Shown here in pieces: positions 1 through 8,590 of a stretch of DNA of 64,000 nt (positions within the stretch are counted from its first letter, which is position 1; each line of letters opens with the position of its first letter). The notes below the pieces were generated by a model. That model was not told the DNA's origin and made no database searches. It saw only the letters and a list, made by a program, of their open reading frames with translations. Source of the stretch: Sthenelais limicola (taxonomy: Eukaryota > Annelida > Polychaeta > Phyllodocida > Sigalionidae); assembly GCA_942159475.1 (NCBI GenBank), contig OW804096.1, forward strand, positions 89,693,784-89,757,783, written 5' to 3'. Both the position numbers and the translations under genes were made by a program.

Positions 1-369
1 GCCAGGTTGTTCCTCTTTGGTTCCAGGTTCTTTGGGTGGCCAGCTGGGGGCAGGGCCGAGTTTTGCATAAGCTTGTAAATTTTAACGGCATTTTCTACGT
101 TCCAGTCGTTCCCTGAAATTAATGAGAAAGACAGTAGAGGAAATTGTTAAACACTATATAGTAGTGTCCCCATCTTTCGCCAAATGGGAAAACAGACGTT
201 ATACATAAAAACAGTCCTTTATGAATGATACCCTTTGAAACTTATTGTTGAAGCTTACGCCGGAAAAAAATTCTGCTGTAAACATTGTATAACCTTTCAT
301 GGGACAATTAAAAATATTAATTTCATAAATGAAAAAAGAAACATTGAATAAGGGCAATATTTCCCCGGT
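1..369. other. No gene seen
   Basis: AT-rich sequence without a credible open frame, RNA gene or recognisable repeat border. It ends where homology to the hammerhead-bearing repeat begins. Confidence 0.5.
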
Positions 370-625
370 TGCCAAGATAATCTGAAGAGATATTTGTTGT
401 GGGAAACAGCTAACCGTATGGAAGGGTGACTGTTGACGATACGTTGATTGTGAGTAGGTAGAATAAAGACTTGTAAGGAATAATGTTTTTCACTTTCATT
501 TTTATGGACTATGATGGCCTACATTTCGACACCTGCGTGTCTTTTTAGGGCTTAGTCCTATTGTGACTATGCTGCTCAGATTGTTCGCAGCTTATATAGG
601 GTTGCAAGGCATGCTGGGTAGTTTT
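370..625 (-). repeat. Hammerhead-bearing dispersed repeat, decayed copy
   Basis: Read on the minus strand this roughly 255-bp stretch aligns end to end with 7,075-7,330 on the plus strand. In order, both carry a CATGC-containing lead, a TATATAA box (here 591-598 complement), a hammerhead-like fold (516-558), an AATAAAGACTT block and a distal block around GGTTAGC and CCCACAAC. The copies have diverged by many substitutions and small indels, so they are old relative to each other. A promoter followed by a type I hammerhead is the layout of the pseudo-LTRs of Penelope-like elements and of related retrozymes. No Penelope reverse transcriptase or GIY-YIG frame is visible nearby, so the family assignment is inference. 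Confidence 0.7.
516..558 (-). ncRNA. Decayed hammerhead ribozyme (type I)
   Basis: On the minus strand the sequence reads GGACUAA-GCC, a core equivalent, a perfect five-pair stem II (GACAC, loop GCAG, GUGUC), then GAAA-UGU and GGCC. Stem II differs in sequence from the copy at 7,141-7,203 but keeps pairing, which is compensatory change. The catalytic core CUGANGA is degraded to CUAAAAA (two G-to-A changes, equal to C-to-T on the plus strand, as expected from deamination), so self-cleavage is not expected. It lies about 33 bases downstream of a TATA box on the same strand. Confidence 0.6.
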
Positions 626-2766
626 TGACAAGTAAAGTTAGCAGTACGAGTCAAGGCATAATCTGAAGAGAAACGCTCCATGTGTTGACGATAGCAGACA
701 CGGAAAAAACTTATTCATTACAACAATAGAGGAATAAAAGTGAATAGATTCAGATTAATCTCCAGTAAAGGACAGATAAGGGAACTACGATGTCAGCTAG
801 TCAATGAACAACTTCAGGCCACAGAGGCAGGACTCCTAGCTACCTAATGGCAGTGTTCCATTTCCACTCATAATGAGATAAACAACACAGCCTCCCATCA
901 TACAAGCAATCCATTCAGGCATTGCTTGAGTCTTTCCCCCGGAGTCTAGCTGACCGACTGAGTAAATACATACACGAGCCATTTTCTCTTATCTCAGCCC
1001 CTCGATGACACAAGTCCGAATGAGTATATCAATGAGCAAGAAGAATAGGACAGGGTAGAATGAAGGGACTTTCAAGGTGAACCATGAGTGGGGAAATATG
1101 TCGGTTACAATGACTATACAAACTCATGGCACACAGCACAGACAAGTTGCTCTCACACAAACGTATACATGTATTCAAAGCATGCCACTTGGAATGTGAC
1201 GAGGACCTATATATACAAAACCAGTGAGTGGCTGCGTGACGTCACTGCATTCAGAGCGTATATCAGTCGGACAGTGACGTACGTGCGTCAGATATAGGTG
1301 ACATGGCCACGAGCGTTTGTGTGTAAACATACTACAGGGAAACCACCAAAGAATTGTCGGGAAGTACATTATTTACCACATGTAATTTCAAAACGATAGC
1401 TTCGTGAGAGTGCCCGCTAGGATTGTGCTTTGACACTGCAATTAGTGCTTCCAGTAATTTAACATGAAAATAACTCAGAGCAATGTTTTAACACGGATAC
1501 TTTAAAATTGAAATGCATGTGCACGATCAGTGGGAAATTTGGGGCAAAATTGCCTGAAATGCGGCCAGATTATTCAGATTAAGTTTTCCGATTTTTTTGA
1601 TTTTTTTTTTAGTTAAAACGAATGTTTTATACGGCGTCTAGTGCAGGTTATATGTGTGTATGTCTTAGCCTTTGTATACGGCCAGTGATCACTGTGACCA
1701 TTTGTGATGAGAATCGATCAGAGGCTGGAAGGTATATCTTTATTAATGGCACACTCTCTACTAATCAATACCCAATTAAGGCAAGAGCCCAGATATAAAA
1801 GAATGGGAGAAACGTCAATGTTGATGGTATAGAAAGCAGGGGTTTCATCAGTATAAATAAAACAGAATTTCGGTGGTATAGCATCTTGCGGGTACAAGGC
1901 CATGCAAGGCAGTGTAAACCCCCAAAGCTTAGGTTCCTTAACCTCAGACAACCTGCTATTGATCAACGGATTAACCACTAAAGAACAAAGCACACTTGGT
2001 TGGTCCAATTATGTACAGTAGCAAGCAAACTGTATCAATATTCAAGCATTTCCTGACACGTAGCATAGCAGATACTAATATAGAGCAGCATGACAAGAGA
2101 GCTGGGGAAATATCAAATTTACATCACGAAATAGAGGTAAAATTATTTGAACATAAATACTGATAGTGATTCTATTCAGACCACACAAGGACTGCCTCAT
2201 GTATAATCGATATAGGGCAATGTGAACACGATATAACCCTGTCAATCATCTAAAACATTTTAATTGTTCCACCTCAACTACTTATCATCCATGATAAACA
2301 AAACCTAGTTCCGTATATTATCTCTTAGCAGTGAAGTTATCAAATGGAAATATATTACATCTAATGCGTCAGGGATAAGTGACTTGTATGTGATCTTTCG
2401 ATCGTTAAGCAGTCAAAACAATTAATGTGCCCGAATGACACATTGGTAACAAGTATAGGTTTACTGTTCAGTTAGACTGATTTAGTTAAATTCACTATGG
2501 TTGGTTTCTTTCCATATTGCGTTTCCCCCCAGGAATCATGGCAACCCCCCTGAGAATGAGGCAGAATGCTCAGCTACGAGACGCTTCGCGTAAATGGGGT
2601 TGACTTAATTTGCTGTGGGTTTTTTTAAGTTACAGAGAAGGGGGAAAAGTGGACTATGGCATCAGTATGTTGTATATTATAATATATATGCATGGCCATT
2701 GATAAAAACAAAATCTAAATTATAAAGAAATTAATTATGGGGGAGGAATCTGGCTGTACTAGATAG
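626..2766. other. No gene seen
   Basis: About 2.1 kb with only short chance open frames (1,088-1,297, 1,175-1,369, 1,718-2,008), none with recognisable motifs. A 13-base string GGGGAGGAATCTG near 2,741 and CTTCTAACATCATA at 2,819 also occur in the hammerhead repeat at 7,075-7,330, hinting at a third remnant of that family at the right edge of this stretch. Confidence 0.5.
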
Positions 2767-3378
2767 AAATTAAACCCCAACTGGCCGCAACAACCACAGT
2801 ACAATCTCCCTATTGTAACTTCTAACATCATACAGGAAATAGAGGCTACCAAATCCCTCAACACTTTGATTGGAGCCCACGAAATCCTCTCTCTGAACTT
2901 ACTACCTGCCGCCGATGAAGGCACACATGAGCCTCCTCCACCAGCAGCCACAACACCGACTCAAGCCCCCATCGTGTCCTTGGTTGGATATGAATCCAGC
3001 CCAACCACCACCTCACCATCAAGCTCTTCCTGTACATCCAGCTGCAACAGCAGCACGAGCTCTGGGAGCCCCTCTTGCAGCTCCTCCAGCTCCTCCAACT
3101 CCAGCACACCACATCAAACTCCGGAGCCACAAGACCAAAACACAGACTGCCCGAGCGCAAAACAGACCAACGAAATCCACACTACACCAGCCTCAGGAAC
3201 CACCCACCCAGAAGCACCTAAACCAAGTCCCGAAGTGCCACCAGTTTATCTGAGACCTAAGGACTATAAAATTAACAAAGCCTTTTTGGTGGGAATTACC
3301 CAAACATTGAATTCAATGAATCCCTCATTAGCATTGGATTTTACGATCTTAACCAAACTTTACGAAGACCAAATGTAA
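2767..3378 (+). CDS. Ser/Thr/Pro-rich open frame, function unknown (partial)
   Basis: The frame is open from just after a TAG at 2,764 to the stop at 3,376-3,378, roughly 200 codons. It has no ATG near its start, so it is either an exon, a fragment or a decayed reading frame. Three parts can be seen: about 45 ordinary residues, a low-complexity middle of proline, serine, threonine and cysteine (roughly 2,930-3,210), and an ordinary tail ending in ILTKLYEDQM. The strand opposite is also partly open because of the repetitive middle, so openness alone is weak evidence. The 5' part overlaps the string CTTCTAACATCATA shared with the end of the hammerhead repeat at 7,330, which would suit the N-terminal region of a Penelope-like element, but no diagnostic domain is present. 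I do not recognise the protein. Confidence 0.3.
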   Translation, partial: KLNPNWPQQPQYNLPIVTSNIIQEIEATKSLNTLIGAHEILSLNLLPAADEGTHEPPPPAATTPTQAPIVSLVGYESSPTTTSPSSSSCTSSCNSSTSSGSPSCSSSSSSNSSTPHQTPEPQDQNTDCPSAKQTNEIHTTPASGTTHPEAPKPSPEVPPVYLRPKDYKINKAFLVGITQTLNSMNPSLALDFTILTKLYEDQM

Positions 3379-3471
3379 CGCTATTTATATCTATACTTAC
3401 CAATGACGTCGCCACAAGAACTGATAACATCAACCACCATATCTCTAATATCTCATCACTGAATTAGTTAC

Positions 3472-3857
3472 TATAGTCTGTCTAGAAAGTAGTTGACACG
3501 TGATTCCTTAGTCCCTTTAAGGGGAGGGAAAAGTGGGGGAGTTTTGACTTCAAACCTTTGCTCCTTGAATCAGCGTTTGCGACTGACCATGACCGTTTGC
3601 GACCGACCATGGCCAAATATCCAGCTGCATTCTATTGCCCTGTCTCTGTTCTATGTGGAGCAGCTGTTGTTTTGCTTAGGTGGAAGGAAGAGCTGATTAT
3701 ACTGGCCCTGTTTCCCCATGGTTGATTGCAATGGGCGACTCGCTGGGCAAAGGGTTGACAAGTCCTTGTCATAAATAGAAATACAAAATCTCCCACTTTT
3801 CCCACCCCTTAAAGGGACTAAGGAATCACGTGTCAACTACTTTCTAGACAGACTATA
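3472..3857. mobile_element. 386-bp TIR MITE (TA target site)
   Basis: The first and last roughly 68 bases are inverted copies of each other with about two mismatches, beginning TATAGTCTGTCTAGAAAGTA and continuing through GGAATCACGTGTCAACTA in reverse. Both ends carry TA, consistent with a Tc1/mariner-type target duplication. The interior holds a tandem pair of a roughly 20-base unit (CGTTTGCGACTGACCATGAC, about 3,573-3,612) and no transposase. Because the arms are inverted, both strands show an open frame beginning with the same residues (MTRDSLVPLRGGKSG); these are artefacts of the arms. It is a non-autonomous MITE; the autonomous partner is not in the window. Confidence 0.85.
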
Positions 3858-4451
3858 GACTCTTTATGCCTAGACCCTTATTGGAACTATTTTTAAAAAA
3901 TGAATGAATTAAAGACAGGGGAAACAAATATAGGCAGAGTACAACACTTTAAGTGCTAAAAATGGATAGAAAATACGAAAAACAAAAAAACATATAAAAA
4001 AGGGAACAAAAAGTTCCAAAAAAGTTCCAGTAATCGCAAGCATAGAAGCAAAAACTAATCAGAAGACATGTATTGTAATTTAAAACAAGTAATGATCTTC
4101 TGACGAAAGATGATGTTAGCTCGCCAAATATAGGTATGGATATGGCCATTTAAAATTACGTGTCAGGAACAAGTAACAATTATAATAATTTGGAATATTT
4201 TTAACAGAAAATCTCTGCTCAGAAACAAGTTAAAATGAAAATGAAATGGATCCTGGCAGTTCTGTATATTCTCAAGACATTATTACAACATTTGGACCAG
4301 GTCTAGAATCATGAAATCAATGGAAAATACTAAAATAATAATAGGCTATTGTTTCTACAGAACAGCAATCAGGATTATTTTAAACAGAAATAATCAAATT
4401 CAACCAAACTTATGAAGGAAATTTCTCAGAGAAAAACATTTTTGACTCTTG
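3858..4451. other. No gene seen
   Basis: AT-rich stretch without credible coding potential. A TGAATGAAT string near 3,901 recurs right after the poly(A) tail at 6,881. Confidence 0.5.
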
Positions 4452-4786
4452 ATATTTAAGACAAACAACCTTAAGATACTGTTGCATCGTACTGACTAGT
4501 TCTTGAACAATAATATCAAGGTTATATTACAGAAATAATTAATTTTGAAAAATGTAATGACAGTCATTTTTGCTCATGTTCGTCATTATAGCCTATGCCT
4601 ATGGTGAAACATTAAAAGGACATTTTCTGAGTCGAATATACAAATATCTGTAAAAAGTTATAGCCTAGATAGATATTTAAAACAAACAATCTCAATATAC
4701 TTTTGTATCGTGCTGACTAGTTCCTGAATAATAATATCAAGGTTATAATATAGAAATAAATAATTTTGAAAAATGTAATGACAGCC
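4452..4786 (+). repeat. Diverged direct repeat, about 115 bp, two copies
   Basis: 4,452-4,570 and 4,670-4,786 align along their length. Shared landmarks are a GACAAACAA-type start, CGT(A/G)CTGACTAGTTC, AATAATATCAAGGTTATA and TTTTGAAAAATGTAATGACAG. No open frame runs through either copy. A segmental duplication inside an old repeat is the simplest reading. Confidence 0.75.
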
Positions 4787-4941
4787 TGTAAGCCATGATG
4801 TTCGTCGCTATAGCCTAGGCCTATGTGAATCGAACCCATCCAACCTTGCAATAATTACACAATATTACAGATTCTAAGTTCATGTATAAACAAATCAACA
4901 TGACATATCATTCAACGAGGCTCATAAGAGTTTATATTGAG

Positions 4942-5243
4942 TGATACTAGCCTATATATTAGCAGATTTCTCAAGATTCCAACCATATTTGTTCATTTTT
5001 TAACATGTTGATGTTCAATTATGTAGTTGATTTGAAGCCACGCACACACACAAGCCTGTTGCTGTCAGTTCTACCAGCTTAAGAATGCGTAATGATTATA
5101 TGTACAGGCGTTCTCGAGGCAAACAGAACTGACATAGGCTTGGAAATCGAAAGAAATGATACTAGCCTATACATTAGCAGATTTCTAGCGATTTCAATCT
5201 TATTTGTTCATTTTCTAACAGAATTACGCAGTTGATTTCATCA
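4942..5243 (+). repeat. Diverged direct repeat, about 90 bp, two copies
   Basis: 4,942-5,040 and 5,156-5,243 share GATACTAGCCTATA(T/C)ATTAGCAG, TTTGTTCATTTT and GTAGTTGATTT with small indels. Together with the neighbouring pairs it shows that the block 4.45-5.9 kb was built by several rounds of local duplication. Confidence 0.65.
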
Positions 5244-5279
5244 CCGTTTTTGTAAGGTTCCGCTGCTTGCGATTAGCCG

Positions 5280-5912
5280 TGTAATGATTAACCAACGACT
5301 GAATATAAATGCTTGAACGTTTAATCTAACCTTGTTTTCAACCTCATATGCCAGGATTGTGTAAAATCATTCAAAGCGCTCAGAAAGCCTGTTGATGTTA
5401 GTTCGACAGAATGTGTAATGATCAACCATCGGCTGAAAATAAATATATGAACGTCTAAGCTAAGCTTGTCGAATTAAATCTAACCAACCTTTTTATTAGT
5501 TAGGCTTGTTATACGATTTCACCGATCGCACATGCTGCCGCCGCCATGTTTCCGATTTGTTTCTGGTCACTGACACAATAATATCCATATAATCTGCGTA
5601 AATCAGTCATGTCGACTTCAAATACTATCCCAAACATTAGTTTATGAACATATTAACGTGTGGCGATATTCCTTTCGGTGGAAATATCACGATTTCACCA
5701 CCTCGTCGGAAGCCATGCTTCTGCCTCCATGTTATTTTCTGGTCATGTACACAAGGGAGGCTTAGCGCGCCGATCGCTTATAGCAACGATAATAAGAAAA
5801 ACAATATGACACAGAAGCCATAATGATTAACCATCGACTGAATATAAATGACTGAACGTCTAATCTAACCTTGTTTTCAACCTCATATGCCAGGATTATT
5901 GTGTAAAATCAT
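5280..5912 (+). repeat. Diverged direct repeat, about 95 bp, three copies
   Basis: 5,280-5,376, 5,411-5,467 (short) and 5,819-5,912 share TAATGATTAACCA, CGACTGAATATAAAT, GAACGT and TAATCTAACCTTGTTTTCAA. Between them a second pair (about 5,515-5,590 and 5,689-5,762) shares ACGATTTCACC, CATGCT, CCATGTT and TTTCTGGTCA. No coding frame is carried. Confidence 0.7.
5540..5550 (-). promoter_or_regulatory. YY1-type motif (AACATGGCGGC)
   Basis: The plus strand reads GCCGCCATGTT, whose complement fits the AANATGGCGGC consensus of YY1, a common core-promoter element in animals. It sits in one copy of a duplicated block, and the second copy at about 5,730 has lost the GC core. Function is inference only. 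Confidence 0.25.
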
Positions 5913-6490
5913 TGGTTTGTTCTAAAAAACGCATCAAATGTTGACACAAGTGGGATCGCTATGGCTATGCTATGGCCGGCAACGGCAACAAACATCACCA
6001 CGGAGATTCCCTTAAAAACGCTTAAAATCGCATTATCGAAAGGAAATAAGTATTTAAAACTCTAAGTAAAACATGTATAGAAGCAATCCAATAAATGATT
6101 ATTGTCAAAAGTCTTCGAAACGTTCATAATTCAGAGTTTATTTCAATGATCTGGCCCGACCAGTGATATACGGTAGAAATCGATTCGCGCATGCGCGTCA
6201 AAATTTGCTTTTCCGGTTTGTTAGTTCATGAGTTTGCCACTGGGTGTCTCTCCTCTCAAGCGATCATATTTTCAATGTTTTGACTGTCAATTCCTATATG
6301 TAAAATCGACGTATGTATTCTAATGCCTTGACCCGAGTTTAAGACACCGTTTTTTTCATTGGATCAGCATAGGTGACTATATAAGAACCTCAGGCAGACA
6401 GATATATTGGGTTGGTAGCAGTGGTGGGCTCTCCCAAGCACCACCACTCGGGATGACGAGGCAGCACTCGGGATGACGGGGGACGGGAAT
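5913..6490. other. No gene seen
   Basis: Ordinary AT-rich sequence turning more GC-rich after 6,170. It contains the NRF1-type palindrome at 6,187-6,196 and no credible frame. Confidence 0.45.
6187..6196. promoter_or_regulatory. NRF1-type palindrome GCGCATGCGC
   Basis: A perfect match to the core of the animal NRF1 promoter element, in a locally CpG-containing patch about 650 bp upstream of a polyadenylation signal. It could mark the promoter of a short transcription unit ending at 6,860, or be carried over in a retrocopy. No coding region between them is convincing. Confidence 0.3.
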
Positions 6491-6583
6491 GACCGGGGGG
6501 ACGGGGATGGGGACGGGGATGGGGACGGGGACGGGGACGGGGATGACGGAGGAGGAGGAGGAGGAGGAGGCGGAGGAGGAGGA
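6491..6583 (+). repeat. GGGGAC/GGGGAT and GGA microsatellite
   Basis: A run of GGGGAY hexamers passes into GGA triplets. The G-runs could fold as G-quadruplexes on the plus strand. All overlapping open frames on both strands (for example 6,489-6,839 plus and three minus frames) owe their length to this tract and read as Gly/Met/Thr, Glu or Pro/Ser repeats. I do not treat them as genes. Confidence 0.9.
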
Positions 6584-6838
6584 GCGGGTGAGGCGCCAGT
6601 CTGGAAATCGGGAATTTGAGCACGTAAATTGGAAGGTGAGGAGGGCTGGAGGAGGAGGCAGGGCAGGCCGGCAAGTGGCACAATTGCCGGGACAAGGTCC
6701 GAGGGGCAAAGTAATTATAGTAGTTAGCTCGTTCAAACGAGCTAACAAAAAACAAGGTGAACTTGGTCTGAACAGACACCCCTTTTTTCTCATGTTAACA
6801 GCTGTTGTCATATACCCATGTTATAAATTGTCTTCTTG

Positions 6839-6881
6839 AATAAAGATCCGATGTTGGACAAAAAAAAAAAAAAAAAAAAAA
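6839..6881 (+). other. Polyadenylation signal plus genomic poly(A): 3' end of a retrocopied RNA
   Basis: AATAAA at 6,839-6,844 is followed 15 bases later by 22 A residues (6,860-6,881). A genomic A-tail at the right distance from a signal is the hallmark of LINE-mediated retrotransposition of an RNA. The start of the copied RNA is not clear. TGAATGAAT follows the tail and also occurs at about 3,901, but using it as a target duplication would imply a 3-kb non-coding insert, so I do not claim it. Confidence 0.55.
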
Positions 6882-7106
6882 TGAATGAATGACTACTGTC
6901 ACAACTATTACCAATGGTCTGCCGATTATTAAATCCATTTAATGTGTTTTGATAACCAAAGTTATACAGAAAAAAAGTGACAAAAAGTATTGTGAAAATT
7001 TAATGCGAAACTATTCCTGCAACATGAAACTTAATTATTTGTACTACAACTAATTGTAACATTGCACTGCTGACTTTACCTAGTATCCCATCATGCACTA
7101 GACTAG

Positions 7107-7115
7107 TATATAAAA
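7107..7115 (+). promoter_or_regulatory. TATA box of the hammerhead repeat
   Basis: TATATAAAA, conserved in position in the inverted copy (TATATAAG, 591-598 complement). The predicted start, 25-35 bases downstream, coincides with the 5' strand of the hammerhead stem I. Confidence 0.5.
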
Positions 7116-7140
7116 GCTGTCTGTACTAGAGACCAGTCAC

Positions 7141-7203
7141 TTGGACTTAAGCCCTGACGAAGGTACGAGAGTACTGAAACGTTGGCAATTTGTTATAAGT
7201 CTG
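7141..7203 (+). ncRNA. Hammerhead ribozyme, type I, short stem III
   Basis: All fixed parts are present in order. Stem I outer strand GGACUUA (7,143-7,149) is followed by inner GCC (7,151-7,153) and core CUGACGA (7,154-7,160). Stem II is GGUAC (7,162-7,166), loop GAGA, GUACU. Then come GAAA and a minimal stem III (AC/GU, 7,179-7,182). The predicted cleavage follows U7,183; then inner GGC (7,184-7,186), an internal loop, and outer UAAGUCU (7,196-7,202) pairing back with GGACUUA. A stem III this short is typical of the minimal hammerheads in Penelope-like elements and some satellites, which cleave best as dimers. Compensatory change in stem II relative to 516-558 supports the fold. Confidence 0.7.
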
Positions 7204-7614
7204 GAAAAATAAAAAAAGTGTAAATACAGATTCCTCCCCAGAAGTCTTTATTTTTACCCACTCAACGATCAACAATTCACCCTTCCTCACGGTTAGCAGT
7301 TCCCACAACCAACATCTTCTAACATCATAGTATGATCTGAAATTATTCTTTGATTATCTTATATATTCTGTATGAGTAATATTATAAGTATGTAGAGTTA
7401 ATGTTCATCAACAAGTCTCAAAGCTATTAATAACTTGAATGATTTTCACAGGCGTATAATTAGTTTTCACTGACCGAATTCCCGAAGTGCCCTTCCCACC
7501 CAATCGACTCTTCTTAGTTACATTACAACAATGGAATGTTATTAGTTTCAGGTGACTGTATGTCCTAAAAAGCTATTAAATTCCAAACATATGGACAGAT
7601 AGTTGTTTTGATAT

Positions 7615-8317
7615 TGTTGCGATTCTTGCCTATGTTCTTTCCAATGTCTATGTGGCCATCGATGTACGTCTGTCTTTTCAGCTCCGGCTTAATGTTAATC
7701 GATATTAAATAATGATATTTCGTGATCGTATAGGTTTACTTCTGCGAGAATAAATATATTACCAATATCGTTAGCAGGAGATGGGAGGAAAGGAACTATA
7801 GTGGCCGGATTATATTAAAGTTCCAAAGGACCAAGGGTTGAAATATTCTATGTTTCAAAAGCGGATCCGAGCTATAACATCAAGAGTGAAATACTTCTTT
7901 CATATGTTCTCTTTATTCCTCCTTGTGTGTTGGGTTGAAGACCTTGCTCCTCAACCCGATTAGTGAACAAAATACATTGGATATATCAATAATATTCAAC
8001 ACAAGAACAGACTATGTTTGCAATACAAATCAGGAATAACTAAATAAATATAATGATGAAATAAGTACAAACTTGTACATAAATAGAGAAATATGTGATA
8101 ACCATCATGGTTAAAATCCGGATGGAATAATATGAATGGTTAATTAATAATAAATTAATCAAGTAATACAAGGTATAAATATCATAATGAGTTGAAATGT
8201 AGACTCCTAGTGGCGTCCGGAGGTACTACCCGGAGGTGACCGGATCCGGAGGTGTCCGGATCTGGAGCTACCCGGAGCTCGATGGAAATGTTCATATAGT
8301 ATAGTAGAATCGTTACA
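7615..8317 (-). repeat. 3' LTR of the pol-first Gypsy element
   Basis: 703 bp. In the element's orientation it starts TGTAACGATTC and ends CGCAACA, obeying the TG...CA rule. It differs from the 5' LTR only near 7,917 (CCTCC against CTTCC). The U3 side contains several GGAG and CCGGA repeats (plus strand 8,215-8,280). Confidence 0.95.
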
Positions 8318-8332
8318 CTCCTCCCCAACCAA
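8318..8332 (-). other. Polypurine tract
   Basis: On the minus strand GGTTGGGGAGGAG abuts the 3' LTR start TGTAACG. It primes plus-strand DNA synthesis in this class of element. Confidence 0.85.
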
Positions 8333-8590
8333 CGGAAATAAAATTTTAAAAGGAGATGAACATATTCAATGACTGGAGAAATTTTATGAACATGTTAACA
8401 AGAAATAAGAACGATTCATATGTACATTTATACAATAGCTCATAATAAAAAAAAACGTAGAGTATCATATACCAACATTTAACGGTTCTTCAACATAAAA
8501 AAGTTGCGAATATATATGAATAAAGATTCATAGGCTATTTACATCAGCAAAGCACCAACACGACGATATCACACGCAAGAGTCCAGTATA

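Larger units (their letters stand above)
7075..7330 (+). repeat. Hammerhead-bearing dispersed repeat, better preserved copy
   Basis: Homologous to 370-625 in inverted orientation. Order of parts: TATATAAAA (7,107-7,115), hammerhead (7,141-7,203), an A-rich stretch, CCTCCCCAGAAGTCTTTATT, and a distal block with GGTTAGCAG and CCCACAACCAAC. The TATA box is about 30 bases upstream of the ribozyme, so a transcript would begin at the ribozyme's 5' edge. This matches the pseudo-LTR design of Penelope-like elements; the family name remains inference without an RT frame. Confidence 0.7.

Noticed and set aside
6364..6839. Open frames of 105-144 codons on both strands
   Set aside because: Composed of Pro/Ser or Gly/Glu repeats from the GGGGAY/GGA tract.
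3901..6890. TGAATGAAT on both sides as a target duplication of a 3-kb retrocopy
   Set aside because: Nine bases in A-rich context, with an unrelated MITE border nearby and no coherent insert between them.
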